A DNA stretch of 64,000 nt, taken from the NCBI GenBank assembly GCA_023374045.1, contig CM041780.1, positions 36,437,765-36,501,764 of the forward strand. The letters run 5' to 3'. The notes beneath the pieces were generated by a model. That model was not told the origin of the DNA, did not search any database, and saw only the letters and a program-made list of their open reading frames with translations. This stretch comes from Limonium bicolor (Eukaryota > Streptophyta > Magnoliopsida > Caryophyllales > Plumbaginaceae). Position numbers and translations under genes: made by a program. Shown here piece by piece: positions 46,301-59,157 of the stretch. Positions within the stretch are counted from its first letter, which is position 1. Each line of letters starts with the position of its first letter.

Positions 46301-47472
46301 CTCTATTGACTTTATTTTACATATTTATCATGGTAGTAGAAAGTTGTTGACGCATGTGTTCATGCAGTCAATTTATTAAGTTAAGGAGCTGTGGTTACCT
46401 AGATCGCGCTGGGTGCTAATACCAGCGCCTAAAGTTCCTGCAAAGTTCGAAGTATTCTGCCCCTGGGTGACTCCTTCCCCCTCTGGTTGTACCAGCTGGG
46501 GTCTGCCCCTCGTAGCTACCTCGTGGTGCTTCGGGTCTAGCAGATGGAGTACTCTAGATGTCCTTGTTACGACATTTCTTGATTAGGTGTTGCATTGTAG
46601 CAATTTTAAGTTAATTTTGTTTCGTAACTCTACATGGTTATTGCGGTTGTAGGCTAGGTTCTTCTGAACCTTCTAAGTCGTGTCAGGTTGAAGTCATCCC
46701 TTCCTGGGAGAGACTTCCAAGCGGTAATTGGTTCTATATGTTATGCAATTTTGTAGTCGTTCTAGACTCGTCATTCTATCTTTCACTCTTCATGTGCACT
46801 CACCGGTGCTTTCCTTTTGTTAAATGGACAGGTTTCAGTGTCTAATTATGAGCCGACCCAACTTGTCCTATAGATTTTTATCCCTCTTTGAAGTATGGTT
46901 GAACGTCTACTTATCAGTGTGTATAATCACCCTCTAGATGGTGTGAACTATCGGGACCCTCGGTTTTTAGTAATTCATTGTACTACAAACTCTTTCCTCT
47001 ATCTTGCTATTACAACAATTACAGTAATCACTTCGGTCTACCCGATCAGGAGGGGTCTTCCGTCTCCTTAGCGTCTTTCATTACATTGCCTCTATAGGCG
47101 TTATTCGAGGTGTGGGCAGCGGCGGGTGGGGTACCACTGCTGTTTCCCCGAGATGTTCTCCCAATAAGCTAGAGTGTCTGTTGTAGTCTCAACGCTACCG
47201 GGAATGCAGGACCTCTATTATCCCCCGACATGCCTCACTTTTTATGTCCTCTACCTCTACTCGACAACTGAGAATTAGGTGTCATATATAAGTACTCGAT
47301 AAATACCGCGTTGCAAACACAAGGAACACACGTTAGTTTAGAATACGCTTTCGTGCTCTAAGCACGGTTGGGATTCTCTGAGTCTCGTACCTCACAGATG
47401 TTCCCGTTTACCCATGGTAAGTCCTATGTTCACTGTCTTACTCCTAATATCTCGTCATCAGAGCGGTACTCC
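43342..47472 (-). mobile_element. Decayed interior of a minus-strand chromovirus (T-prime)
   Basis: Lies leftward of a minus-strand primer site and 5' LTR, so it should be leader, gag and pol. It is heavily degraded: no long frame and no safely identified pol motif. A GC-rich block near 46430-46550 and another near 47040-47170 could be gag relics. A perfect stem GCACTTGC/GCAAGTGC lies at 46051-46070. The left end is cut by element A-plus. Confidence 0.55.
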
Positions 47473-47484
47473 GCTCTAATACCA
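47473..47484 (-). promoter_or_regulatory. Primer binding site of T-prime
   Basis: Minus strand TGGTATTAGAGC, one base different from the initiator Met site in Tekay1, five bases beyond the LTR end at 47490. Confidence 0.8.
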
Positions 47485-47489
47485 CTTTT

Positions 47490-49484
47490 TGTAACACCCC
47501 TAATCCTAATCCTGTAACAAAATCGCAAGTCGTAGCATAACAAAATATAATTCGTAGCGGAAAATAAACTTTCGTTTGGTGTTACACGCCGTTACTCACC
47601 CATGTGAGTAACAAGGCAACCTTACTCCATCCATCAACTTCAACTCCTCACCGCTGTGATGACAAGATACTGAGCATACTTAACTTACAAACCCAATCCA
47701 AACCGAGCAACTAAATAAAATACAACAAACTCCAAATACCGTACATCATAAACTAAAAGTGTTTATTAGAAACACATCAGCTACCCTGTTTCCCCGCACT
47801 CCGGCTTGTGTCTTCTTCAGTAACCTGAAATGCTTTGCCCATTGAAGGGCTCAGCAATCGAAATGCTGGTATGCTAAATGTAGTCCTAAGTCATCTAGAT
47901 TTCTTAAGTCGTTTAGCCATCTTGATATTAGATTCATTACATGCTATACCAGTTTACAATAATAACAACAAGAACTGTAAGTGCTAAATAAACACATAAT
48001 AGTTCACCTGACAATATCATCACATAACAGTAAACATCAAAAAAAAATCAAACACCAATAATCCATAACAGTAACCAAACAAGATGCGCGTATTAGTTAA
48101 CCGTACTTGTTAGTAGGTCACATGACCCTTATCCTTTTAAACCAACCACTTAAACTTTTCCAATTAAAGTCCCCTCAGGCGTCATGTTAAGACAACCCTT
48201 AATAACTTATTAATGGACAGTAGTCCCCTGGGTTCCATAGGAACCGTTACCAGCTGACCTTATGGCCCTGGATAATTATTTTGACTGATCCGGTCGAACC
48301 TGTGCACCAACGGTTGTGCCCTCCGCCATCGTCGAATGTGGACAACGGATTCCCTTGAGTGACTCCCCATAGAAGTCCCTCGTAGTGATCACGATGCGCA
48401 ACCAGAAGGTCGAAACAGTCTGGATTCCTCTCTTTATAAGTTAGCCCTTTAGTCAGTGATACAATAACCAATCCTTGAGTTAAGACTATAACAGTTGACC
48501 ATTGGTTAGGTTCTTATAATACCTAAAGGTCAGTTAGTCTTGTTCTAGTTTAGATGTATAAACTTCAAGTCATAAGACGTTCGCGTAAAATAGAACGCAA
48601 TAGTGTTGAGCAATACAGTATACAAGACAATACACATAAATCACAGATATCGCTCTTAACAATTAAACACACAACATCTGGACCTCAGGAAAATCCTTAG
48701 GACATTCAGACCACACAATTAACATACCGTGCACCATAGTAATCGCTAGCGTGAAGATTCACGCTCGTCTGGTATTCCTCGTAGCTCGTTCTCTAGCATA
48801 CGCCCTCTAATGCACTCAACTCTGGAATACGAGACTACATATTAGCTCTCTGTAATACGAACTAATTCACTATTCTGACTAGTCGCTAATCCCCCTTAGT
48901 AATTACCCGTGATTGTTCAGTGTCTATCATACGGGTTTTAATCGATTTAGGATTAGTTAAATCATTCCCTAACTATATTGTAATTAACATGTAGTATTTA
49001 TTTACTACTTAGGATTTAACTCACATCCCTTCTCTTTAGCCTATTACCATTATATATATATATATATATATATCACAGACTCGGTACCATAAATTATTTA
49101 ATGTAATTTACCTTTAAGTATTAATAGCCTTTGGCGTTACCTCAATTCCCAATCTTACTCTTAATTTTTTTAAAAAAATTTCTTCAACCTCATTATATAA
49201 TTCATAGTATCCAAGTTTTCATACTCTCCTGTGTAACCCATAATTCATCAATTCATCCTAACCTTGTTATTAGTAACTAACAATGTTGTATTATCTTACA
49301 ACCCTTTGGATTTAGTCTTTACTCTGTTTATCTATTTTAATCATAGGTATATATACATACTCATATGACTTAATTGATATATAGTAGGGACCTTAGGTCG
49401 TTGAACTCTCATCTAATTACAAGAGTTTGGTCAACTTGACCTCCTTGGTCAACTTAGTTGGATTTGGTCAATGCGCTAACTTGG
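47490..49484 (-). repeat. 5' LTR of T-prime, 3' part
   Basis: Minus-strand LTR ending GGGGTGTTACA at 47490. Its 5' part is cut at 49485 by another LTR. The 49386-49484 segment matches the Tekay2 LTR at 25160-25273 in reverse complement with about one mismatch, so this is the same LTR family. An (AT)n run lies near 49052-49074. Confidence 0.75.
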
Positions 49485-49998
49485 TGTTATACCCAAAATT
49501 TTGACCCCCCTGGTTGGGGTCTACGAGGTTTTGGTGTTGTGAGAGGCATTTCAGTTAAGTAGTGAGAGATCCCGGCTCGATCAGCGCATTCCAGGGCATG
49601 GGGAGCAGCTCCGTAATTGTCAGGGGCGTCTTGGTAATTTTTAAGGCTCCTGAGGCCTCCTATAAGCTTTCTCTCTCCTCCAAAGGGTTCCCAACTCAGC
49701 TTGAAATGCTTTGATATTTTAAACCATGATAGAAGATGACATTTTAAGCATAATGGCGTTGGAATTTTGATTTTTCGAATTTCCAATAATTTTCTAGCAA
49801 TTTCTGACTGAATCTGACGAGAAATTCAATTTAAAAATATTCCAACATTTAAAAATTTCGATTCCACCTCAGAAAATTCATAATCTCCTTCCTTGACATG
49901 TGGTTAAAATTTCACAGCAAAATTCCTTTGGGAAGCCATTTAATTAAAATGCCAAAAAATCTTACTTTTACTAGATTTTCCTTCTCTTTAAGAAAGTC

Positions 49999-50006
49999 TA
50001 TATAAG
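49999..50006 (+). promoter_or_regulatory. TATA box of T3 LTR
   Basis: TATATAAG in context TCTATATAAGGGG, about 510 bp into the LTR. Confidence 0.6.
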
Positions 50007-50589
50007 GGGATAGGTTTTTGGATAAAATCAGAATCTCATATGCTCAAGAACCCTAGGAAGACAGAAAGCACAGCCTCCTCTCTCTCTCTCACGTTTTCCA
50101 ACACCCGGCCGCCCGAATTATACTGAAAATCCCCCGAAATCACCATCTAAACACGTTTTCCAATCCCCAAAGCACCAATAATCATCAAAACCCCACAAAA
50201 ACACCACCAAAACGTGAAGAACATCAAGAACAACCAGCAACCAGAAGCTCGGTTTGAAAATCTTTCGGGTCTGCCACAAACGGAGCACTCTACGAATCCC
50301 GGTGTGAAGAATCGTTGTGAATCCGAAGGTAAAACAGGTAGAAATCCCACTTTCCTAATTCCCCACGACATTATCGGTTTTGCCTCAAAATTTGGGCTTA
50401 AACTAACTCTTTTTCGTTTCTGTATTGCTAATTGTTTTAGCTACTGCCTTGTTACTTGTTTGCTAAGTTTCGTATTGATTTTGATGTCAAATTGAGTTGT
50501 TTCAGTTACTAACGTGTTTAAAATCTTTCAGGCTACACACCCATAAATTTTGAGCTCAAAACACCCTTGGAAACCATCGAAAACCCACT

Positions 50590-50857
50590 GTCCGTGGGTT
50601 GCCCGTGACCTCGGACTTATTGTCCAGGACCACAGACGGGTTGTCCGTGACCACGGACACCCACAGACGGTGGCGAGATTTTGTATTTTTCAATTTTTCA
50701 AATTTTAGGGTTTCTGTCAATACATGTCCGGGCCCACGGACACCCTGTCCGTGGCCCCGGACTTTTCAAGTTTGCATTTTTATTTTAGTTCTGTTTTCAA
50801 AATCACCTAATTCAACTGGGGTCCGTGGTCTCGGACATTAGGTCCGTGGCCACGGAC
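50590..50857. repeat. Palindrome cluster GTCCGTGG/CCACGGAC
   Basis: About six arm pairs, with a perfect 16-bp palindrome GTCCGTGGCCACGGAC at 50842-50857. It resembles the GTCCGAAC clusters in layout but has a different arm sequence. Confidence 0.8.
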
Positions 50858-51679
50858 GCAATTAAAAATTGACCTAATTCTGCCTCCGAAACCCTAGTTT
50901 AGGTAGCTTTTAATTTCATTTTAATTTTTTGTCAAAAACGTTAAAAAATAAAAAAAAACAGAAGCGCGCACTTAGGTTAAAGACGACTTTGTAGTAAGCC
51001 GTAAATAAACCAAGTAGAGAAAAAACGACCTAGGAAGGGTAATAAAAGTAATTTGAACCCTATATAAGTCGAATATCAAGCCCCCAAACCCGAACTCTCC
51101 TTTCCTAATTTGATCTAGGTTAAAATTAGGTGGTGTAGACACCAAAAATTCTCACCCCATAAAGCAAATTCTGAAATAATAAATAAAACAAGAGGGGTCG
51201 TCGCCTTTCTTTGTCAAAACGTATTGACGTTCGTGCCAAAACGAAACCATCGTTTTATAATCTTTTTCAAAGCATTTCAGAAAAACCCAATTCTTCAAAA
51301 ATGAATTTCCAACTTCCATCCATTTTGAAACCCGTCATCCTTCGTTATTTAGTTATTTATTTGCCTGCTAGTCTTTACTTTGGTTCCTGCAATTTTGTTA
51401 TTTACTTATTCTATCTTGTATACCGCTACTTGTACATATATAATTCAACTTCCATTTTGATTTCATTCGCTTGTATTTTAACCACCATTTTATTAGTACT
51501 ATTTCATGATTTTATGTACTTTTTATCATAGTATTTAGTCTGTTTTATGCATTTTATTATGTTTCTACCACACATTTTATTTCTTTGTAAACCCTGTATA
51601 AAAATTCTCTTTTTGTGTTATTTAGAGCACTAATCCGGTTTGAAATTAAAGCACTGTTATTATTTCTTTCATTTCTATA

Positions 51680-51910
51680 GTTGAATTCTGACCTAGCCTA
51701 ACTGGTTAAGGTACTTGCTATACAACCCCTTGGTCCGAGGTTTGATTCTGGGTATGAACGGAAGACATTTTCTTTATTTTGCTTTAGTTTGTAACATAGT
51801 CCTTGTTTTATTTCATCGATTGTACTTATCGGATGCTGTTGTAGCTCAATCGGTGAAGGCATGTAATGAGGAGGCTAGTGGTACCGAGTTCGAATCTAGG
51901 CGAGAGCAAT
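51680..51910 (+). other. SINE-like unit with two tRNA-type promoters
   Basis: A box TAGCCTAACTGG (51694-51705) pairs with B box GGTTTGATTCT (51739-51749), and A box TAGCTCAATCGG (51842-51853) with B box AGTTCGAATCT (51887-51897). The A-to-B spacing is 33 bases in both. The flanking arms do not fold as functional tRNAs. The minus-strand LTR lacks this unit. Ends are not defined. Confidence 0.5.
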
Positions 51911-52078
51911 TCTCATTATCTATTTTGTTTTTCCACACCTGGTGGACCAAGCCCAACCCCTCTCAGTTGGGTCCGATTTTTTTTTTCAGCCCCAGTACTC
52001 CAAAATAGAGCCCATATCCATCTAACTAGCCCATTCAAAAAATAGCTGATTCTTCCTTACAAAACCCACACTCTCTAT

Positions 52079-52085
52079 TATAAAA
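52079..52085 (+). promoter_or_regulatory. TATA box of Ogre-plus LTR
   Basis: TATAAAA in the context CTATTATAAAACTACA, equivalent to 29866-29872. Confidence 0.55.
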
Positions 52086-54569
52086 CTACAACTCAAAACC
52101 CTACTGTAGCGACAGTATTTTTTTATTCGGCCACCAACTACCGTTTTCATTTCAGAGAATTCTTACATTCATCGACTCAAGCCCCTCGATTCTCGCATGC
52201 AAAAATCCCCAGAAAGAGACCCGAGCCCTCTTCGAGTTTCCATTGTCTGTTCCTCTTCCTCATGAACTCAATCCCCAGAAAAACGCCTGATCTCCCACTC
52301 AAGAAAGAAGAAGCTCTCCTTCTATTTCGTCGTGACTTTCATCATCAAAACCCTGTTCCGATCACCACCATGGCTCCCTGGTAACCTCTCCCGCACACTG
52401 TCATTGTTTCGTTCTTTTCCTTCTTTACGATTGAACACAAAGTAAGAAGCGTCCCTTTCCTGTTGCTCTCTCTGAGAATGGGTTTTTCGAGACGTTTCTT
52501 CAACTTTTCCCTTTTGTTTCCTCTAACATATCCTTGCCGGAGAATTCGAACCTGTGATGGCAATGTGAGATTACGACTCCATCGGAAACTAGTTTCCAAA
52601 GAAGGAGCCTATTCCGATTACTGTTTATCTTTCCCCTTCATTAAATTCCAAATCCAGGGCTTCGAATGCTAATTTCGTATGTCTCTGGCTTCCGGAAAAC
52701 GCTTATCATTGTTCAAATTTTGTTTCATGATTCCCTGTCCTGTTCGTTTTATTTATTTTATTCTTTTTTACGCCGACTGAAGGAAGAGAGATGGCTTTCA
52801 GTAACTGCCCCTCTGTTCCATGAACGTTTGTTTGGATTGAAACAAGAACCCATCGCGACATTATTTTGAACTTTGATTTCATCGGGAAGGCCTGTTTCGT
52901 TTTTATCTTTCTCACCCACGATCTGTATTTTACCATCAAACAATTCGCGCGGGCGATAGACCAGAAGAAAGACACCATTAGTGGAATTTTCTCTAGAAGT
53001 TATACGGTTGTTGTTTTTCCTTGTCTTTCGTTTTGCTCTACCTTATGTTCACACTCGTCTTTGGGTGAGTATCGGGCCTGATATGAACATTGAAGTTCAC
53101 GAACAGGACAGGAAATCAATGTGCTAGCGTATGCCCCAAAATCGAAAAGGGTGTCCTGATTATCATCTCTGCGTATTTTGTTTTTGCCTTCATCTATGTT
53201 GCCATTGTTTGACTGCTATTCTTTTGTAAAAGATGGTGATACTGAACACATTATCTCTGTTATTTCTTCACTTGGCAATCCCTTCTCCCAAAGCAGCATT
53301 CTCGGTGTATCCTGTTGTTCTGCTATGATTCTGACTTCCTGTCCTTATTGAGATCCAACCAGAAAGGGGTCACCATTATCTTTGTCCAAAAAAAACACAT
53401 AGCAGTTTCCTTTGTTACTTTTGAATAGATGGTTTTCGCTTGAATCTCCTCGTTCGCCATCTTCATATGTTTGTTTGGAAGTCGCAACCGTTGTGACCAC
53501 TTCAGCTCATCCGTTTATTCCTTTGCTTGTAATTATTGTTCTATGTTGCTTCCCGTTGTTTATTCTGACAAGTTAAGGTGTTTTGGTTGTATGTCGTGAT
53601 TAGTGTTTGTTCAGGGTTCTCGTATGCCTTTCGGTTCTGGCCTAAAGCAAGTAAGGGGTCTCGACGACCACCCAAGAACACCGCCTGGCACAACTGTTAC
53701 AGATGCACGAAGTCCTCTTCTCGCACTGATTACTCATATGTTCAGTTTTGTTCTCATCTCATTTGTGCTCGGCAGTTTATCATTATAAACTAACTCTTTG
53801 TATATGTCTGTTGATGTTCTGATTTTTTCTGCAGAGAGATTCACTTGCTCTTCTTGCGGTATCTAACTCTAATCCAAATCTCTGTTTTAACTGTTGTACT
53901 GGGTGAATATCTCATGCATCTCACCCCATTTGCCGTCTTCTTCGGTGATCGAACCGGATGTCCATGTGTCTCTGGTGTTGATTTTATCCTGTTCGTCTGC
54001 GCATATTTTCCTGGTGCCTTGAATCGCATGTGAATCTCAATCATCTATGGTTGTTTGCCTTTTGCGCGTGGTTGTATGGGTCAGAAGGTATATTTTGGAT
54101 ACTGCTTATCTTGTGCCCTAATGTTTGACCAGAAAGATAAACCGTTTTGTCACTTGACCACTGTGCGTCATGCTGGCTTGAGGTTTGCTTTGCTCTTAGC
54201 GTTTTTCTTCTACCTTGCTTATAGATGTAGGGTTGACCCTATATTTTGATTCAGGCATTAACTTATGTGTATATTACCATCGGTTATTCAGTTCGATCTG
54301 CTCCTTACCTTTCTTCTTGGTGACTTGGCTGAGGTACCTCTTGTTGACATCTCGGTCGAACTTAGGACAAGCTTGAAGATGTCTGGACAGAAAGCTTGCA
54401 ATTCGATATCAAGTCAAGGGTTTAGAGCTCATATCATCTTTGTGTTCAAATCTATCAGTAACAGCTCCTCTGTTTCCTAATCATTGATTGCTCTGGCCTG
54501 TTAGTTGCCCACGACGTTATATTTTTTCTTCACTAATAACCTAACCATCAATTCATCTTGTAAAAAACT

Positions 54570-57500
54570 TGTTTTAACACCCCATCCAAAGCCTATCGTG
54601 GTTATCGCAATCTGAACTCTTAATCGAATACGTCGCAGCGGAAATAAACAACACCTGGACCTTGCCACGGTCTGATCGTTAGAATATACCGGCTTAAATA
54701 CTTACAATAATTATCCAAAAATACTTATCCAGCTTAAACACCAACATTCATAATACCACAACCAACCGAGTACTAGTATCTTAACATAATCCCAAACTTA
54801 CATCAGTTTAACATAAACCGTCGGGTGCACAGGCGCAACTCGAACTCAAAATAAATGTCCCAACCTAAGTCTAACCGCTCCTACTCTCGTAGTGCGTCCT
54901 CATGGGCCTCTTACCTGCAAGTGTAAAAATAGCCCCCGAGGGGGTCAGCACGAATGCTGGTACACCCTCTCATGGCCCCCAAGCTAACGGGGCTACGACG
55001 ACTAATTATCGATAGCATGGAAATTGATTACATACACAAGCATAATATGAAGTGCAATAACAATAACCACAGATGAACATATATAGTTCACAACCAATGA
55101 ACGACTCAAGCGTTAACAGTAACCCTCTCCTTAGTCCTCATTTCCTTAATCTCAGTTCCTTACCTTACCTTAATCTTAATCTCAATCTTAATCTTAATCT
55201 CAATATACAAACCTTTCCTGGAAGGGATTGGTTGTAGCTTAATTCGAACCTGGAATTTAGGTGATCCCACCGCACCATCTTAATGCCACCTACTCTGGAC
55301 GGGAGTCCAGCGTAGCTGAGCCGGCAACCGGCCCTAGGCTACAAGTCCGAAGACAAGTCCTTAAGCGGAGGGCGGATCTGATTCAGATACCGTCCCCCTT
55401 TTTCCTTAGCATGCATGACCGGAGATCGGTCCCGGGTTTCCTCACTCAAGTTCCAGTTAGTAGAGATCTTAATCACCATGTGCTAGCTAAGCCTTAACGG
55501 GCATTAACCAACAACCACCAAAACTTAACTCTTATTCTTAACTCAGTAAGTACTAAACATGGTTAGTAACAATCTCAAGTCTCGCGGGTTGGTGTAAATA
55601 TAACACAATCACAACGAGAACAATATAACCGGTTGCATGCTTTATCTTGTTTTAGTCATAGCAATTAAACAGATAGCACACAAGCCGAGGGACACCTCGT
55701 TAGCAAGCAGGTCACAAGAAGGATTGTACCGTTCACCGTCGATCGTTGTTTGTTTAACCTTCTTCGGGGTCCCAATTCACAAACCTAAAACATTCATTCA
55801 TTTTTAGGTCATTAGTTATTTGCACCTTACTTAACTCACTTAGTTCCTAAAGATTCCCACTTAACAACCTCTAAAGTCTTGCCACTTAGCTTACAAACTT
55901 AACTTTAAACATTAAAACTTATACTTTAATCTTAACTTAATTCCTTAAGTTCTTAGGGTCCTAATCATTACCACCCTACCAAAGGTATACCTCATTCCCT
56001 ATCACCATCCTTAGAATTCAAAATTTCTTTTTTTTTCTAAGTGTTAAGGGTCGAGCGACCCACCGACCGACCCTACCCCTGGGTCGGTCCATTACAGAAA
56101 CTCTTCCGTCTCTTGAAACCCATCCGACCGACCCAGAGCTAGACCGACCGACCCAAACCCTCTGGGTCGGTCCCTTACAGAACCCATTTTCCTACACTAA
56201 ACCTTTGCCCGACCGACCCAAGGCTAAGCCGACCCCCAAACCCTCTGGGTCGGTCCAGTCCAGAGGCATTCCGGCTGGCTTAACATGGCCCGACCGACCC
56301 AACACTGGGTCGGACCCTGGGTCGGTCCTCTACAGACCTTCCTCTTAAATTGCCTCTTTCAATTCCAAACTCTTCCACAAGTGTCCTAATAGGTCCAACA
56401 CCATCTTGGCACCTTAAATCCACCTTATAACCTCCACCAAACTCATTAAAACAACTTCCAAAGATCTTCTCAAACATTTACTCAATTCTTACAAAGCTCC
56501 CAACACTTAGCACTTATTTTCCTACATTTCTCACATGCATTCCACCAAGAATTTCAATTAACCAAATGCTCCCTCCTTAAGAACTTGACCACACCATGTA
56601 CACCTCTTCCCAGCCTTATTGCATTTACAAAACCTTCCTTAGATCCTATACTCTAGTTCTCACCTAAACCATTTCAAAGTTTCACACTCACTTACATCTA
56701 ACTTACCCAAGTTTCCTAGCTTCTTTTATCAACATTTACCTAAGTCCTAAATACTCAAAGTCATTCTCTTGATTCCTAAATCCTTCCTAGTAATACCTAA
56801 GTCATTATAAGTCCTTAGAACACCTTATTCTCACCCTTTTTCACCAAGACAATCTCTAGAACATCCTAGTACTTCCTTAGTCATTAAATTCCCTTAGAAT
56901 ATCCTAAACACTTAAGCTCTCCTTTAAATTTTGCCATAGGTTCTCTAGTATATAATACCACCTAACACATGGTTTTTCTCCATCAAACAACCAACATCAC
57001 ACAAATTCTCACCACAACACCTTAACACACAATTTACACTAAGACTTCACCACATCATCATATAGTGCTTAAACTTAAAATGCTTGGCACTTAGGCCCTT
57101 AAATGACAATAATCTTAACCACTGAATCTCCACATATATATGCCTTCAACCTGCGAATACACTCAACAAGGCTCCCATTGAAATAAAATGCTTCTTGTAC
57201 TTCACCTTTATATTCTTAAACTATCTCTTTTTCTCATTTGCTCCTTAGTCACAAGTTCACAAGTATAGTCATTGTTTCTCCTAGGTTTAATATAACACCT
57301 TCCCAATATAAACTCTACACTAAACTCATCATATACCTACATCTCATTCCCTTAAACAACAAAACACCTTAAGGTAAGTAATTTACCTTGTTTTCTCACA
57401 AGCTTAAAAGCTTTTCTCCTTAGGTTTTTCTTTGTTCAATCTCGGTCACCAATGTGTGTCTCCTTGCCAATGTTCTAACCAATATCCAATGACTCCAATG

Positions 57501-58696
57501 AGTACTAGATAACACATTAACCCTAAGGAACAAACCCTAGGTTAAAAATATGTTTTAAGGTATTAATGTAATTGTTTTACCTTGGTTTCTCAAGACAAAC
57601 TTGGGTTTGAAGCAAGAAGGACCTCCTCTCTCCTTTGAATAGTAGAAACAAGCTAGAACAAGGCATAAACATGGGGTTCCATGAGTATATATTTTCGGAC
57701 ATGTGAAGAAAATGGTGGAAACCTAGATTTTCTTACACTTTCTTTACCTTAAGAGAATGGAGATGCCAATGGAGTCTCCAAACTTGAATTTCCTCCTCTA
57801 ATGGTGGTTTGACTTGGCACCGAAATGAAGCTCTTGAAGTTTTGAAAAGATAGAAAGGAGGAGCTTGAGCTAACTAAGAAGAATATGTACTTTGTTTTGG
57901 ATTTGGAGCTTAAATGAGCAAGTGGTGTGCAAGAGAAGGTGGAGCTAGCATGGAGATCAGCTTCACGTTAATGGAGAAGAGAAAGAGAGCAAGAAACCGT
58001 GTGAAACAAGGAAGAATGAAGAAGTGAGGAGAGAGGTAAGTGAAATGTGATATTTATCTTAAAAGGTGAATAGTACTTTATGCTTTATAAGACTTATTTG
58101 CTTTCTTAACTACTTAATGAGTCATGAAGGTGGTGACTCACCTTACAAGAAACCGGCCCCCTTTTAGTAATGAGGGTAGTTTAGTCTTTGTTGACCAAAT
58201 GTCTCACTTATATAGACTTATGTTATAAACTAGCTTAATTAATTCACTATTCATCAAAAACAAGGCACATTGTTGTGAAATTTTTGATTTCCCATTGATA
58301 TAGACCTCCAAATGTGATACTATATAGTACACATGTTAATTAAAGAGTAATGATGGACATTTAGCCATTCAAAACTCATTTACAAGACAATTTTTCAAAA
58401 ACGTGCTTTAAGACTCCTTAAAGCACATTTTGTGTTTTAACTTGTTTTCAAGCTTGGTTTTCTTTGGTAATTGACTTAAAATGACCATTAGGATATTACT
58501 AAGGTCTTAGGACAATATTTGGGTACTCTCCCATGTCTCTCCAAGCTTAGAGCACGTTTTTGTTAAAACTGCTCTTTTGGTGTTTCCTTATATTTTCTTT
58601 GATTAGAAATGTTTCTTAATGTTTCTAAGGCATTATTTAGCCTCCTTATATCTTAGTTTATCATTTAAACACCATATCTAAGTTTGGGGTATTTCA
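54570..58696 (-). repeat. Solo LTR, Tekay type, minus strand
   Basis: On the minus strand it starts TGAAATACCCCAAAC and ends GGGGTGTTAAAACA. It is recognisably related to the Tekay1 LTR over its length (for example GCAGCGGAAA near the 3' end and the CAAGCTTGGTTTTC region near the 5' end). No primer site or coding sequence adjoins it. A TTAATC-type microsatellite lies near 55155-55205 and a palindrome cluster at 56055-56327. Confidence 0.8.
56055..56327. repeat. Palindrome cluster GACCGACCC/GGGTCGGTC
   Basis: Four groups, mostly two CGACCGACCC arms and one inverse GGGTCGGTC. It sits at about the same relative place in this LTR as the GTCCGAAC cluster in Tekay1. Confidence 0.85.
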
Positions 58697-58701
58697 ATGA
58701 G

Positions 58702-58890
58702 TGTAGCACCCAGAGGTGGGCTACCTCCCACATCGATTGGAGAGGAGAACGAAGTGTGCCTTATAGGTGCATGGATACCTCTCCCTTGTGTGACGCGTTT
58801 TGGGGCGAAACCCCAGGAACAAATCCGTGCGGCCTGCGTGCCAAAGCAGACAATATCACACATGTGGGTTGATTAGGCTGGGCCGTCACA
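58702..58890 (+). repeat. 5' LTR of the TRIM
   Basis: TG...CA ends, directly followed by the primer binding site. Confidence 0.92.
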
Positions 58891-58892
58891 GA

Positions 58893-58905
58893 TGGTATTA
58901 GAGCC
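58893..58905 (+). promoter_or_regulatory. Primer binding site of the TRIM
   Basis: TGGTATTAGAGCC, an initiator-Met-type site, two bases after the LTR. Confidence 0.88.
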
Positions 58906-58968
58906 AGACCCAGGTCGGTGTGTCAGTGGGCCCGCGAGGGCGCTGGGCTCCCGTGAGGGGGGGTGGAG

Positions 58969-59157
58969 TGTAGCACCCAGAGGTGGGCTACCTCCCACAT
59001 CGATTGGAGAGGAAAACGAAGTGTGCCTTATAGGTGCATGGATACCTCTCCCTTGTGTGACGCGTTTTGGGGCGAAACCCCAGGAACAAATCCGTGCGGC
59101 CTGCGTGCCAAAGCGGACAATATCACACATGTGGGTTGATTAGGCTGGGCCGTCACA
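58969..59157 (+). repeat. 3' LTR of the TRIM
   Basis: Same length as the 5' LTR with two substitutions and no length change. Confidence 0.92.

Larger units (their letters stand above)
49485..51133 (+). repeat. 5' part of another LTR (T3), interrupted by Ogre-plus
   Basis: Starts TGTTATACCC within the T-prime LTR. TATATAAG at 49999-50006 is a good TATA box, followed by a CT-rich start region. A CG-rich palindrome cluster lies at 50590-50857. No primer site or end is seen because Ogre-plus is inserted at 51134. Family not identified; the start resembles Ty3/gypsy LTRs. Confidence 0.6.
58702..59157 (+). mobile_element. TRIM element (456-bp miniature LTR retrotransposon)
   Basis: LTRs 58702-58890 and 58969-59157 are 189 bp each, start TGTAGCACCC, end GGCCGTCACA and differ at two positions by eye. 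The 78-bp interior holds primer site TGGTATTAGAGCC (58893-58905) and purine-rich GTGAGGGGGGGTGGAG before the 3' LTR. There is no coding capacity, so it depends on another element's proteins. Immediate flanks (ATGAG left, CTTGT right) do not match. Confidence 0.92.

Noticed and set aside
17128..49484. One large inverted duplication joining left and right halves
   Set aside because: Each shared element is flipped, but the order (A, chromovirus, Ogre) is the same on both sides rather than reversed, so separate insertions explain it better.
51690..51905. True tRNA genes
   Set aside because: A and B boxes are good, but I could not fit acceptor and anticodon stems; a SINE-like origin is more likely.
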